Positions 17,604-27,171 of a stretch of DNA of 64,000 nucleotides are shown one piece after another. Position numbers and translations under genes: made by a program. The DNA is from Lutibacillus sp052034115 (GTDB lineage: Bacteria > Actinomycetota > Actinomycetes > Actinomycetales > Dermatophilaceae). The notes below the pieces were generated by a model. It saw only the letters and a program-made list of their open reading frames with translations. It was not told where the DNA came from and made no database searches. Position 1 is the first letter of the stretch; each line of letters opens with the position of its first letter. The stretch covers positions 1-64,000 of the forward strand of contig JBPOIZ010000039.1 of the NCBI GenBank assembly GCA_052034115.1. The letters run 5' to 3'.

Positions 17604-18377
17604 ATGGGCCCATCCCCCGTTGTCGTCGTCCACCGGGACGCCACCTTGCTCGCCGACGCCGCATCGTCGCGATTCGTCACGACGGTCGTCGATGCGCAGG
17701 CCGCCCGCGGGATCGCCCACGTCGTGCTCACCGGTGGAACGATCGGCGTCGCCGTGCTTGCGTCGGTGGCCACCAGCCGGATCCGCGATGCCGTGGACTG
17801 GTCGAGGATCACCCTGTGGTGGGGCGATGAGCGTTTCCTGCCGACCGGGCATCCCGACCGCAACGAGACGCAGGCGCGCGCCGCCCTGCTCGACCTGGTC
17901 CCCGTCGATCCGGCCCGCGTGCACGCCATACCCGGACCGGACGACGCCGATGACGTGGACGACGCGGCGCGCCGGTATGCCGCCACGTTGGAGCGCGAGG
18001 CGGGGCCCGGCGAGGACCTGCCCCCCTTCGACATCGTCATGCTGGGCATCGGCCCGGACGCGCACGTCGCCTCGCTGTTTCCGGGACAGGCTGCCCTGCA
18101 CGAGCACGAGCGGGCCGTCATCGGGGTCCGGGGCGCCCCCAAGGCGCCGCCGCTGCGGGTGAGCCTCACCCTGCCGGCGCTGAACTCCGCCCGCGACGTG
18201 TGGTTCCTCGCCGCAGGCGTCGAGAAGGCCCAGGCGGTCGGCCTGACCCTCTCGGGCGCGGGGCATCTTCAGGCACCCGCCGCGGGCGTTCACGGCACCC
18301 GCTCGACCACCTGGCTGCTGGACCGGGCAGCGGCCGCGGCCGCACCCAAGGCCTTCATCAGGATCGGCTCACCGTGA
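17604..18377 (+). CDS. pgl: 6-phosphogluconolactonase
   Basis: A 257-residue DevB-type lactonase. Motifs are VLTGGTIGVAVL, WWGDERFLPTGHPDRNE (active-site region) and FDIVMLGIGPDAHVASLFPG. It hydrolyses 6-phosphogluconolactone from the zwf reaction. It starts 4 bp after opcA and closes the operon, facing rbpA across 36 bp. Confidence 0.95.
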   Translation: MGPSPVVVVHRDATLLADAASSRFVTTVVDAQAARGIAHVVLTGGTIGVAVLASVATSRIRDAVDWSRITLWWGDERFLPTGHPDRNETQARAALLDLVPVDPARVHAIPGPDDADDVDDAARRYAATLEREAGPGEDLPPFDIVMLGIGPDAHVASLFPGQAALHEHERAVIGVRGAPKAPPLRVSLTLPALNSARDVWFLAAGVEKAQAVGLTLSGAGHLQAPAAGVHGTRSTTWLLDRAAAAAAPKAFIRIGSP

Positions 18378-18413
18378 AGGCCACGGGCAACCGCCCGGAG
18401 TGAGCACCGATCG

Positions 18414-18764
18414 CTACTGGATGAGCCCACGCTCGCGAAGCGCGGAGAGTGCCTCATCGAGGATCGCCTCACCGTCGGCCTCGCTGCGCCGCTCCTTCAC
18501 GTAGGCAAGGTGCGTCTTGTACGGCTCCACCTTGGGCGGCGCTGGCGGGGCCTGCTGGTCCTGCCCAGCGGGCAGGCCGCAACGCGGGCAGTCCCACAGC
18601 TCGGGGATCACCAGCCCGGGCTCCTCGGCGAAACTGGGCCGCACCTCGTGGCCGTTGGCGCACCAGTACGACACGAACACTCGAGGAGCGCTGTCGCCGC
18701 GTTCGGCCTCGCCCATGGGACCCGCACCGACGCGACTCCCGCGGATCGCATTCCCGCTGGCCAT
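18414..18764 (-). CDS. rbpA: RNA polymerase-binding protein RbpA
   Basis: A 116-residue actinobacterial protein that binds the principal sigma factor and stabilises open complexes. The zinc site has Cys and His in WCANGHEV and two Cys in DCPRCGLP. The basic linker is KTHLAYVKERRS, followed by the sigma-interaction helix DGEAILDEALSALRERG. The start has GAGGGG upstream. It lies 9 bp past secG. Confidence 0.95.
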   Translation of the reverse strand: MASGNAIRGSRVGAGPMGEAERGDSAPRVFVSYWCANGHEVRPSFAEEPGLVIPELWDCPRCGLPAGQDQQAPPAPPKVEPYKTHLAYVKERRSEADGEAILDEALSALRERGLIQ

Positions 18765-18773
18765 CGTCCCCCC

Positions 18774-19019
18774 TCAGGCCGCGAAGCGTTCGAGCAGCCC
18801 AAGGCCGACGACGGCGGTGAACCACACCACGGCCACGGCAATGGTGAACCGGTCGAGGTTCCGCTCGGCGATCGAGGACCCCCCGAGATTGCTGCTCACG
18901 CCGCCACCGAACATGTCGGACAGGCCACCGCCGCGCCCCTTGTGCAGCAAGATGAGCAAGGTGAGGAACAGACCGGCGATGACCAGGAGGACCTGAAGGC
19001 CGATACGCACAGCGGTCAC
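18774..19019 (-). CDS. secG: SecG, preprotein translocase subunit
   Basis: An 81-residue protein with two membrane segments (residues about 5-25 and 58-78) joined by the conserved KGRGGGLSDMFGGG loop and LDRFT. GTG at 19019 is chosen over a longer frame since it puts the first membrane segment at the N terminus and has GAGG upstream. It is the usual neighbour of tpiA in actinobacteria. Confidence 0.9.
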   Translation of the reverse strand: MTAVRIGLQVLLVIAGLFLTLLILLHKGRGGGLSDMFGGGVSSNLGGSSIAERNLDRFTIAVAVVWFTAVVGLGLLERFAA

Positions 19020-19080
19020 GGAGTAAACCTCGTTGTCGATCAAGGGGACCCGTCGCGTCTGACGGCTCCCCAACCATACC

Positions 19081-19114
19081 TGGTGCGGGGCCGAGAAGCC
19101 TCAGCCCCGCACCA
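19081..19114 (-). terminator. Hairpin terminator after tpiA
   Basis: A perfect 11-bp stem, TGGTGCGGGGC with GCCCCGCACCA, has a 12-nt loop and lies 17 bp past the tpiA stop. There is no T tract. It separates gap-pgk-tpiA from secG-rbpA. Confidence 0.75.
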
Positions 19115-19131
19115 GATGACTCTCGTTCGGG

Positions 19132-19923
19132 TCAGCCCACGATGTGGTCGCGGAACCGACAGATCGCGGCGAACTCACCCGGGTCCAGGGAGGCCCCGCC
19201 CACGAGCGCGCCGTCGACATCAGGCTCGGCCATGATCGCCGCCACGTTGCTCGACTTCACCGATCCGCCGTAGAGGATGCGGATGCCGTCGGCGATCTCG
19301 GCGCCATACCGGTCGGTGAGCAGGACGCGGATCGCGGAGCACACCTCCTGCGCATCGGCCGGAGTGGCGACCTCACCGGTGCCGATCGCCCAAATGGGCT
19401 CGTAGGCGATGACGATCGAGGCGGCCTGCTCGGCGGGGATGCCGTCGAGGTCCTGGGTGAGCTGGTCGACCACGTGCTGGACCTGGGCGCCGGCCTTGCG
19501 GACGTCCAGCCCCTCGCCGCAGCACAGGATGGGCGTCAGACCGTGCCGGTATGCCGCCTTGACCTTGGCGTTGAGCTGCTCATCGGTCTCGCCGTGGTAT
19601 TCCCGACGCTCGCTGTGCCCGACGACCGCGTACGTGCAGCCGAGCTTGGCGAGGAAGGCTCCGGAGATCTCGCCCGTGTAGGCGCCGGAGTCGTGGACCG
19701 ACAGGTCCTGTGCGCCATACCGCAGCGCCAGCCCGTCGCCGTCGACGAGGGTCTGCACAGAGCGCAGATCGGTGAACGGGGGCAGGACGACCACTTCGAC
19801 CGCGGCGAAGTCATGCCGCGCATCCCGCAGCGTCCAGTCGAGCTTCTGCACCAGCAGCGTCGCCTGGAGGTGGTCCTGGTTCATCTTCCAGTTGCCCGCC
19901 ATGAGCGGGATCCGAGAGGTCAT
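19132..19923 (-). CDS. tpiA: Triosephosphate isomerase
   Basis: A 263-residue TIM barrel. The catalytic residues are visible: Lys in AGNWKMN, His in VVGHSERR, and Glu in AYEPIWAIGTG; the phosphate loop is GGSVK. It overlaps pgk by ATGA (19920-19923). Confidence 0.97.
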   Translation of the reverse strand: MTSRIPLMAGNWKMNQDHLQATLLVQKLDWTLRDARHDFAAVEVVVLPPFTDLRSVQTLVDGDGLALRYGAQDLSVHDSGAYTGEISGAFLAKLGCTYAVVGHSERREYHGETDEQLNAKVKAAYRHGLTPILCCGEGLDVRKAGAQVQHVVDQLTQDLDGIPAEQAASIVIAYEPIWAIGTGEVATPADAQEVCSAIRVLLTDRYGAEIADGIRILYGGSVKSSNVAAIMAEPDVDGALVGGASLDPGEFAAICRFRDHIVG

Positions 19924-21131
19924 GCGCCTGTCTCCTCGTCGAGCACGGTGATTCCGGGCAGGTCCTTGCCCTCCAAGTACTCCAGGCTGGCTCCACCGCC
20001 GGTGGAGATGTGCCCGAAGTCCGAGTCGGCGAAGCCGAGTTGCCGCACCGCGGCGGCGGAGTCGCCGCCGCCGACCACGGTGAGCGCGCCCTGCGATGTG
20101 GCCTGGACCAAGGCCTGCGCGACCGCCGTGGTGCCGCCCGCGTAGGGCGCCATCTCGAAGGCGCCAATCGGCCCGTTCCAGAAGACCGTCCGGCAGTCGG
20201 CGAGCTTGTCGGCATACAACCGAGCCGACCGCGGGCCGATGTCCAGACCCATCCGATCTGCCGGTATGGCGGCCGCGTCGACGACGATCGGGTCAGCATC
20301 CGCGGCGAACGCCGTCGCGGCGACGACGTCGACGGGCAGGACGATCTCCACGCCGCGCGCAGCAGCCTCGTCGAGGTAGCCCTTGACCGCGTCGAGCTTC
20401 TCGGTGTCGAGCAGGCTGGTGCCGACCTCGTGCCCTTGGGCCTTGAGGAAGGTGAACGCCATACCGCCGCCGATGACCAGTCGGTCGGCCGTCTTGAGCA
20501 GGTTGTCGATGACCGCCAGCTTGTCGGCGACCTTGGCCCCGCCGAGGACGACGGCGTAGGGCCGCGCCGGCTCCACGGTCAGTCGGCGCAGGACGTCGAC
20601 CTCCGCGGCAACCAGGCCGCCCACGGCGCTCGGCAGCAGCTTGGCCACGTCGTAGACCGATGCCTGGGCACGGTGGACGACTCCGAAGCCATCGGAGACG
20701 AAGACCTCCGCCAGGCCGGCCAGGGCGGCCGCGAACTCGGCGCGTCCCTCGTCGGTCTTGGCGGTCTCCCCCGCGTTGAACCGCAGGTTCTCCAGGAGGA
20801 CGACGTCACCGTCGGCCATGTCACCCGTCGCGGCCTGGGCCGATGGACCAACGGTGTCGTGGGCGAAGGCCACCGGCCGACCGAGCAGCTCGGCGAGCCG
20901 GGCTGCCACCGGGGCCAGGGAGTACTTCGGGTCGGGCTCCCCCTTGGGGCGCCCGAGGTGGGCGCACACGACGACGCGTGCGCCCGCCTCGGACAGAGCC
21001 TTGATCGTGGGGACCGATGCCCGGATGCGACCGTCGTCGGTGATCCGTTCGCCGTCCAACGGGACGTTGAGGTCGGACCGGACGAGGACGCGCTTGCCGG
21101 ACAGGTCGCCGAGATCGGCGATCGTCTTCAC
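19920..21131 (-). CDS. pgk: Phosphoglycerate kinase
   Basis: A 403-residue kinase: N-terminal VRSDLNVPLDGE, the hinge-region VVLGGAKVADK, and the C-terminal WNGPIGAFE and GGGDSAAA ATP site. It starts 16 bp after the gap stop. With gap and tpiA it covers three consecutive glycolytic steps. Confidence 0.97.
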   Translation of the reverse strand: MKTIADLGDLSGKRVLVRSDLNVPLDGERITDDGRIRASVPTIKALSEAGARVVVCAHLGRPKGEPDPKYSLAPVAARLAELLGRPVAFAHDTVGPSAQAATGDMADGDVVLLENLRFNAGETAKTDEGRAEFAAALAGLAEVFVSDGFGVVHRAQASVYDVAKLLPSAVGGLVAAEVDVLRRLTVEPARPYAVVLGGAKVADKLAVIDNLLKTADRLVIGGGMAFTFLKAQGHEVGTSLLDTEKLDAVKGYLDEAAARGVEIVLPVDVVAATAFAADADPIVVDAAAIPADRMGLDIGPRSARLYADKLADCRTVFWNGPIGAFEMAPYAGGTTAVAQALVQATSQGALTVVGGGDSAAAVRQLGFADSDFGHISTGGGASLEYLEGKDLPGITVLDEETGA

Positions 21132-21147
21132 GACGGCTCCTTCGAGC

Positions 21148-22152
21148 TCAGAGCTTCGACCCGACGAGCACGCACAGGTCGATGAGGCGGTTGCTGTAGC
21201 CCCACTCGTTGTCGTACCAGCCGACGACCTTGACCTGGTTGCCGATGACCTTGGTCAGGCCCGCGTCGAAGATGCACGAGGCCGGGTCGGTCTCGATGTC
21301 CTTGGACACGATGTCCGCCTCGGTGTAGACCAGCTTGCCCTTCATCGGGCCCTCGGCCGCGGCCTTGACGATGGCGTTGACTTCCGCGACGGTCGTCTCA
21401 CGACCGGCCTCGAAGGTGAGGTCCGTGGCCGAGCCGGTCGGTGTGGGCACGCGCAGGGCATAGCCGTCCAGCTTGCCCTTAAGCTCGGGCAGCACCAGCG
21501 AGACGGCTTTGGCCGCACCCGTCGACGTGGGGACGATGTTCAACGCGGCGGCGCGAGCCCGACGCAGGTCCTTGTGCGGCGCGTCCTGGAGGTTCTGGTC
21601 CTGCGTGTAGGCGTGGATCGTCGTCATCAGGCCCTTGACGATGCCCAGACCGTCGTTGAGTGCCTTGGCCATCGGGGCCAGACAGTTGGTCGTGCACGAG
21701 GCGTTGGAGATGACGTGGTGTGCGGCCGGGTCGTAAAGGTGGTCGTTGACCCCCATGACGAAGGTTGCGTCCTCGTTCTTCGCCGGGGCGGAGATGATGA
21801 CCTTCTTCGCACCGCCGTCGATGTGTGCCTTCGCCTTGGTCGCGTCGGTGAAGAAGCCGGTGGACTCCACGACGATGTCGGCGCCGACACTGGCCCAGTC
21901 GAGCTGAGCCGGGTCCCGCTCGGCCCACGCCGCGAAGGTCTTGCCGCCAGCCGTGATGGAGGTCTCGTCGAAGCTCACGTCGCCGGGGAAACGGCCGAGG
22001 ATCGAGTCGTACTTGAGCAGGTGCGCCAGCGTCTTGTTGTCGGTGAGGTCGTTGACGGCCACGACCTCGATGTCGGCGCCCGACTCGACGATCGCGCGGT
22101 AGAAGTTGCGTCCGATACGTCCGAAGCCATTGATGCCTACGCGAACAGTCAC
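21148..22152 (-). CDS. gap: Glyceraldehyde-3-phosphate dehydrogenase, type I
   Basis: A 334-residue GAPDH. The NAD site is VGINGFGRIGR, and the catalytic Cys is in SNASCTTNCLAP. The conserved HAYTQDQNLQDAPHKDLRRARAA and WYDNEWGYSNR are present. GTG at 22152 is chosen from the family N terminus, with GGAAGG upstream. It heads gap-pgk-tpiA and appears to have its own promoter, after a terminator that closes whiA. Confidence 0.96.
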   Translation of the reverse strand: MTVRVGINGFGRIGRNFYRAIVESGADIEVVAVNDLTDNKTLAHLLKYDSILGRFPGDVSFDETSITAGGKTFAAWAERDPAQLDWASVGADIVVESTGFFTDATKAKAHIDGGAKKVIISAPAKNEDATFVMGVNDHLYDPAAHHVISNASCTTNCLAPMAKALNDGLGIVKGLMTTIHAYTQDQNLQDAPHKDLRRARAAALNIVPTSTGAAKAVSLVLPELKGKLDGYALRVPTPTGSATDLTFEAGRETTVAEVNAIVKAAAEGPMKGKLVYTEADIVSKDIETDPASCIFDAGLTKVIGNQVKVVGWYDNEWGYSNRLIDLCVLVGSKL

Positions 22153-22215
22153 TTTTCTCTTGCCTTCCAGCGGTGAGGTGTATGCCGACGGCGATGGCGG
22201 CATGGTGCCGCGTCC

Positions 22216-22221
22216 AACTTA
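22216..22221 (-). promoter_or_regulatory. Possible gap promoter -10 box
   Basis: TAAGTT on the minus strand lies in the only AT-rich patch of the whiA-gap interval and would give a leader of about 55 nt. No clear -35 box is seen. Confidence 0.35.
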
Positions 22222-22242
22222 CTTGATGGCCCGCGGACCGCA

Positions 22243-22260
22243 TCGGGCCGGAGGGCCCGA
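22243..22260 (-). terminator. Hairpin terminator after whiA
   Basis: A perfect 7-bp stem TCGGGCC/GGCCCGA with a 4-nt loop lies 10 bp past the whiA stop, upstream of gap. Confidence 0.65.
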
Positions 22261-22270
22261 CTTCCCTCGA

Positions 22271-23260
22271 TCAGGCGTCGAGCATGTCCGGCGTGAGATT
22301 CGCGTCGGTGCCGGGGATGCCGAGGTCGCCGGCTCGCTTGTCGGCCATCGCCAGCAGTCGCCGGATCCGCCCCGCGACGGCGTCCTTGGTCATCGGCGGC
22401 ACCGCGAGCTGGCCGAGCTCCTCCAAGCTGGCCTGCTTGTGCTGCAGGCGCAGCTCACCGGCCTCCCTGAGGTGGTCAGGCACCTCGTCTCCGAGCAGTT
22501 CCAGGGCTCGCTCGACCCTGGCGCCGGCCGCGACGGCCGCCCGAGCAGAGCGCCTCAAGTTCGCGTCGTCGAAGTTCGCCAAGCGGTTCGCCGTGGCCCG
22601 CACCTCGCGGCGCATCCGGCGCTCCTCCCACGCCAGCACCGCGTCATGGGCGCCCATCCGGGTCAACATCGCCGCGATGGCATCTCCGTCACGGATCACC
22701 ACGCGGTCCACGCCACGGACCTCCCTGGCCTTGGCCTGGATCTGGCGGCGGCGGGCCGAACCGACCAGCGCCAAGGCCGCCTCGGGGCCGGGACAGGTCA
22801 CCTCGAGCGAGGACGATCGACCTGGCTCGGTCAACGATCCGTGGGCCAGGAAAGCGCCCCGCCACGCCGCCTCAGCATCACAGGCCGCGGCACTGACCAC
22901 CTTGGCGGGCAGACCTCGTACCGGACGGCCGCGGCCGTCGATGAGTCCGGTCTGCCGGGCCAGCGTGGCCCCCTCGTCGATGACTCGCACGACATACCGG
23001 TTGCCCTTGCGCAGGCCGCCACCAGAGAGCACGAGCAGGTCGCTGGTGTGGCCGTAGACCTCATGGATGAACCGGCGGAGTCGGCGCGCCGCGGCTGCTG
23101 TGTCGAGCTCCGCCTCGATGACGATCCGGCCTCCGACGATGTGCAGGCCACCGGCGAACCGCAGCGTGGCGGCCACCTCCGCCTTGCGGCAGCAGGGCTT
23201 GGTCACGTCGAGTCGAGCGAGCTCGTCCTTGACCTTGGCCGTCATCGCCATCGTGCGCAC
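22271..23260 (-). CDS. whiA: WhiA sporulation/cell division regulator
   Basis: A 329-residue WhiA. The N-terminal part is LAGLIDADG-endonuclease-like (TAKVKDELARLD, then CCRKAEVAATLRFAGGLH), and the C-terminal HTH is around LRLQHKQASLEELGQLAVPPMTKDAVAGRIRRL. GTG at 23260 is favoured by a GGAGG 7 nt upstream; ATGs at 23251 and 23263 are alternatives. The order rapZ-yvcK-whiA is conserved widely. In non-sporulating actinobacteria WhiA still affects division genes. Confidence 0.93.
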   Translation of the reverse strand: MRTMAMTAKVKDELARLDVTKPCCRKAEVAATLRFAGGLHIVGGRIVIEAELDTAAAARRLRRFIHEVYGHTSDLLVLSGGGLRKGNRYVVRVIDEGATLARQTGLIDGRGRPVRGLPAKVVSAAACDAEAAWRGAFLAHGSLTEPGRSSSLEVTCPGPEAALALVGSARRRQIQAKAREVRGVDRVVIRDGDAIAAMLTRMGAHDAVLAWEERRMRREVRATANRLANFDDANLRRSARAAVAAGARVERALELLGDEVPDHLREAGELRLQHKQASLEELGQLAVPPMTKDAVAGRIRRLLAMADKRAGDLGIPGTDANLTPDMLDA

Positions 23261-23375
23261 CATCCTGCCTCCGGGTCCGAGTGTCCCCCATGAGCCGCCC
23301 CCCGGCGACAGCAGACCATGGGGATGGTAGTTGGACAGCGCCGAGAACGCACGTTCACCCGGGCCACTGAGTGGA

Positions 23376-24317
23376 TCAGCGATTGAGGAGATCCCGGTAG
23401 GCGGCGGCGAGGCGGAGCGGATCGTGCTGGCCAGGCGTCTGGCGCGCAGCGATCGGCTGGACGACCAACTCCGCACCGAGGGCTGCAGCGGCCTCCGTCA
23501 GGTCACCGGTCTGCTCCACGACCGACGGGTCGGCCAGGACGACGTCCAGCCGCAGATCGGGGGCGTGTTCGGCGAAGCTGCGCAGGTGGTCGACCGCGCG
23601 GAATCCCAGTGTCTCGTCGGAGCCGATGTCGAGGTTGAGATTGAGGACGACCGTCGCGGTGGTGCGGGCCAGGGCCCTGCGCAGCTCGGGCACCAACAGG
23701 TTCGGCAGGACCGAGGTGAACCATGACCCTGGTCCGACGAAGACCCACTCGGCCGCGGCCACCGCCTCCACCGCTTCCGGGCACGGTGCCGGGTTCTCCG
23801 GGACGAGCCACACCGACTGCACCCGGCCCGGCGATGAGGCCACGTTGTGCTGACCGCACACCGTGGCCAGCGCGTGCGGCTCGGCCGGATCGTGGCCGAC
23901 GATGTCAGCGCGGATCTCCAAGGGCTCGGCCGCCATCGGCAGGACCCGCCCGCGCGCGTTGAGTAGTCGCCCGACCAGGTCCAGCCCGACCACCGTGTCG
24001 CCCAGCAGATCCCAGAGCGAGACGATGAGCAGGTTGCCCAGGGCATGGCCACCGATCGGCCCGTCACCGTGGAACCGATGCTGTAGGACGTCACGCCACG
24101 TGTAGCCCCAGTCGGTCTCGTCACACAGTGCGGCGACCGCCATCCGCAGGTCCCCGGGCGGCAGGACGTCGAACTCCTCGCGCAGCCGGCCCGATGAGCC
24201 CCCGTCGTCGGCGACGGTGACCACTGCCGTGATCCGGTCGGTCACCAGTTTCAGGGCCGCCAACGAAGCCGCCAGTCCGTGTCCCCCACCGAGCGCGACA
24301 ACCCGATCGTGCCTCAT
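23376..24317 (-). CDS. yvcK: YvcK/CofD-like gluconeogenesis factor
   Basis: A 313-residue protein. The nucleotide-sugar site is ALGGGHGLAASL, followed by VTVADDGGSSGRLRE and GHALGNLLI. In other bacteria YvcK/CuvA binds UDP-GlcNAc and supports cell-wall homeostasis on gluconeogenic carbon sources. It starts 9 bp after rapZ and likely shares its transcript. Confidence 0.92.
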   Translation of the reverse strand: MRHDRVVALGGGHGLAASLAALKLVTDRITAVVTVADDGGSSGRLREEFDVLPPGDLRMAVAALCDETDWGYTWRDVLQHRFHGDGPIGGHALGNLLIVSLWDLLGDTVVGLDLVGRLLNARGRVLPMAAEPLEIRADIVGHDPAEPHALATVCGQHNVASSPGRVQSVWLVPENPAPCPEAVEAVAAAEWVFVGPGSWFTSVLPNLLVPELRRALARTTATVVLNLNLDIGSDETLGFRAVDHLRSFAEHAPDLRLDVVLADPSVVEQTGDLTEAAAALGAELVVQPIAARQTPGQHDPLRLAAAYRDLLNR

Positions 24318-24326
24318 GCCGCGCAG

Positions 24327-25229
24327 TCACTCCCTGCCCAGGTCCCGATGGACGACGAAGGTGGCGACCTGGCCGGTTCCCAACCGGGCGCCCAGCTGTT
24401 CGGCCACCGCGACCGATCGATGCTTACCCCCGGTGCAGCCCACCGCCACCGTGACGTAGCGCCGGCCCTCGGCGAGATACCCGGCCAGCACCGGGGCCAT
24501 CCAGGCCTCGACCCCGTCCAGGAACTCCACTGCGCCGGGCTGGCCGAGGACGAAATCGGACACCGCCTCGTCGCGACCGGTCAGGGAGCGCAGCTCGGGC
24601 ACCCAGAACGGGTTGGGCAGGAAGCGCATGTCGAGGACGTAGTCGGCGTCGAGGGGCAGGCCGTACTTGAAGCCGAAGGACATGACCGCCATACGCAACG
24701 ACGGGCCGTGCGATGTCGAGAACAGCGAACCGACCTTCGCCGCCAACGTGTGGACGTTCAACCCGGAGGTGTCGACGACGACGTCGGCGCTGGACCGCAG
24801 ATCGCGCAGGATCTCGCGCTCGCGCATGATGCCGTCCAGGAGCCGACCGTCGCCCTGCAAGGGGTGCGGCCGTCGGACGCTCTCGAACCGTCGCACCAGC
24901 GCCTCGTCGGTCGCGTCGAGGAAGACGATGCTGGGCCGTTGCCCCCGGGTCGCCATCTCGTCCAGGGCGGCGCTGAGCCGGTCGAACCACCACCGGCTGC
25001 GGACGTCCACCACGGCGGCCAGGCGCGGGACCGGGTCGGGGCTGCGCCGCACCACCTCCCCCCGGAGCTCGTCGAGCTGGTCGAGCATCTGCGGCGGGAG
25101 GTTGTCGACGACATACCAGCCGAGGTCCTCCAGGACGTTGGCCGTGGTGGACCGACCGGCCCCACTCATCCCGGTGAGCAAGACCATCGGTTCCTCGTGA
25201 CTCGGGTCCTGTGCCTGAGCCTCGGCCAT
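24327..25229 (-). CDS. rapZ: RapZ-like nucleotide-binding RNase adapter
   Basis: A 300-residue protein. Walker A is TGMSGAGRST, and YVVDNLPPQML and the C-terminal AVGCTGGKHRSVAVAEQLG are family signatures. In E. coli RapZ steers small-RNA decay controlling GlmS; the actinobacterial role is less clear. It starts 13 bp past uvrC. Confidence 0.93.
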   Translation of the reverse strand: MAEAQAQDPSHEEPMVLLTGMSGAGRSTTANVLEDLGWYVVDNLPPQMLDQLDELRGEVVRRSPDPVPRLAAVVDVRSRWWFDRLSAALDEMATRGQRPSIVFLDATDEALVRRFESVRRPHPLQGDGRLLDGIMREREILRDLRSSADVVVDTSGLNVHTLAAKVGSLFSTSHGPSLRMAVMSFGFKYGLPLDADYVLDMRFLPNPFWVPELRSLTGRDEAVSDFVLGQPGAVEFLDGVEAWMAPVLAGYLAEGRRYVTVAVGCTGGKHRSVAVAEQLGARLGTGQVATFVVHRDLGRE

Positions 25230-25242
25230 GTCGCCCCTCTCC

Positions 25243-27165
25243 TCAGTCGATCAACTCGCCCGTCGTGACGTTGACGGCGGGCACGCCTGGTGCGGCCAGT
25301 CTTTCAGCAACGGTTTTGGCCAGCGACAGCCCCACGCCGGGCACCTCGGCCAACTGCTCCGGGCTGGCCGCCCGGATGCGCTTGACCGAGCCGAACGCGG
25401 CCAGCAGCGCGGCCTGGCGCACCGGTCCCAGACCGGGTATGTCGTCCAGCGCCGAGCGGGTCATGGCTGCTGAGCGGCGAGATCTGTGGAAGGTGATGGC
25501 GAACCGGTGCGCCTCGTCGCGCAGCCGCTGGAGAAGGTAGAGGCCTTCGCTCGATCTCGGCAGGACAACCGGATAATCGGCACTGGGGAGCCAAACCTCT
25601 TCGAGTCGTTTTGCCAGCCCGACCACGGTGACACCCTCGACGCCCATCTCGTCGACGACCCGCTGGGCCGCGTTGACCTGTGGCAGCCCTCCGTCGACGA
25701 CAACGAGGTTCGGCGGGTACGCGAACCGGCGGCGGCCCGGATCCGCCTCCTCGACGGGGTCGTCGGCCCCGCTGAGTCGAGCGAAGCGGCGCCCGAGGAC
25801 CTCGCGCATCGCGGCGGTGTCGTCGGTGGCCGTCCCGTCGACCGCGCCGCGGACGATGAACCTGCGGTATTCACTCTTGCGGGGGAGGCCGTCCTCGACG
25901 ACGACCATCGAGGCCACCACCTCGGTGCCCTGGACATGGCTGACGTCGAAACACTCGATCCGTAGCGGCGCCTCGTCGAGGCCGAGTCCGTCCTGGAGCT
26001 CCTGGATGGCCTGGCTGCGTGCCGTGAGGTCGCCGGCCCGGGCCACCTTATGACGTGCCAGGGCCTGAGCGGCGTTGCGCTCGACGGTGGCCATGAGGCT
26101 CCGCTTGTCACCGCGCTTCGGCACGCGGACCTGCACCGCTGCGCCCCGCCGGGTGCCGAGCCAGCCGGCCACCGTCGCAGCGTCCGGTGGCAACACCGGC
26201 ACGAGGACCTCCCGGGGGATGTCCTCGGATGCTCGGTCGCCATACACCTGCTGAAGCAGGTGCTCCACGAGGGCCTCGACGGATTCGTCCTCGCGCTCGA
26301 CGACCCACCCCCGCTGCCCACGCACCCGGCCGCCGCGAACGTGGAACACCTGAACGGCCGCCTCGAGCTCGTCCTGGGCCAGGGCGAAGACGTCTGCATC
26401 CGTGCTGTCCCCCAGGACGATCGCGGACTTCTCCAGCGCCTTGTGCACGGCTGCCAGGTCGTCGCGCAATCGGGCGGCCCGTTCGTACTCGAGCTCCTGG
26501 GCTGCCGCCTTCATGTCTCGCTCCAGCCTGCGGACGAACGGGTCAGTGTCGCCGGCCATGAAGGTGCAGAAGTCGAGGGCGATGGCCCGGTGCTCGGCGG
26601 CGTCGACGCGGCCCACACAGGGGGCCGAGCACTTGTCGATGTAGCCGAGCAGGCAGGGACGGCCGCTCGCCGCCGCGCGACGGAACACCCCGGTGCTGCA
26701 CGTGCGCATCGGAAAGACCCGCAGGAGCAGGTCAAGGGTCTCCCTGATGGCCCAGGCATGCGAGTAGGGCCCGAAGTAGCGGGTGCCCTTCCGCTTTGCG
26801 CCGCGCAGGACCTGCGCCCGGGGGAACTCCTCACCCAGCGTCACCGCCAAGAACGGGTAGGACTTGTCGTCGCGGTACTTGACGTTGAACCGGGGGTCGA
26901 ACTCCTTGATCCACGAGTATTCCAGCTGGAGCGCCTCGACCTCGGTGGCCACCACGGTCCATTCGACGCTGGCCGCGGTGCGGACCATCGTCGCCGTGCG
27001 CGGGTGCAGCCCGGAGACGTCCTGGAAGTAGGACGACAGCCGCTGTCGCAGCGACTTGGCCTTCCCGACATAGATGACCCGGCCGTGCGGGTCGCGAAAG
27101 CGATAGACCCCGGGCTCGGTGGGGATCGACCCGGGGGCCGGTCGGTATTTGGCGGGGTCGGCCAC
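25243..27165 (-). CDS. uvrC: UvrC, excinuclease ABC subunit C
   Basis: A 640-residue incision nuclease for nucleotide excision repair. It has an N-terminal GIY-YIG domain (PGVYRFRDPHGRVIYVGKAKSL), a UVR motif around MKAAAQELEYERAARLRDDL, an RNase H-like domain with IECFDVSHVQG and VVDGGLPQVNAA, and C-terminal helix-hairpin-helix DDIPGLGPVRQAALLAAFG. GTG at 27165 is chosen because it lies 6 nt after a TAGGGT box; GTG at 27171 abuts that box. Confidence 0.95.
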   Translation of the reverse strand: MADPAKYRPAPGSIPTEPGVYRFRDPHGRVIYVGKAKSLRQRLSSYFQDVSGLHPRTATMVRTAASVEWTVVATEVEALQLEYSWIKEFDPRFNVKYRDDKSYPFLAVTLGEEFPRAQVLRGAKRKGTRYFGPYSHAWAIRETLDLLLRVFPMRTCSTGVFRRAAASGRPCLLGYIDKCSAPCVGRVDAAEHRAIALDFCTFMAGDTDPFVRRLERDMKAAAQELEYERAARLRDDLAAVHKALEKSAIVLGDSTDADVFALAQDELEAAVQVFHVRGGRVRGQRGWVVEREDESVEALVEHLLQQVYGDRASEDIPREVLVPVLPPDAATVAGWLGTRRGAAVQVRVPKRGDKRSLMATVERNAAQALARHKVARAGDLTARSQAIQELQDGLGLDEAPLRIECFDVSHVQGTEVVASMVVVEDGLPRKSEYRRFIVRGAVDGTATDDTAAMREVLGRRFARLSGADDPVEEADPGRRRFAYPPNLVVVDGGLPQVNAAQRVVDEMGVEGVTVVGLAKRLEEVWLPSADYPVVLPRSSEGLYLLQRLRDEAHRFAITFHRSRRSAAMTRSALDDIPGLGPVRQAALLAAFGSVKRIRAASPEQLAEVPGVGLSLAKTVAERLAAPGVPAVNVTTGELID

Positions 27166-27171
27166 ACGCAC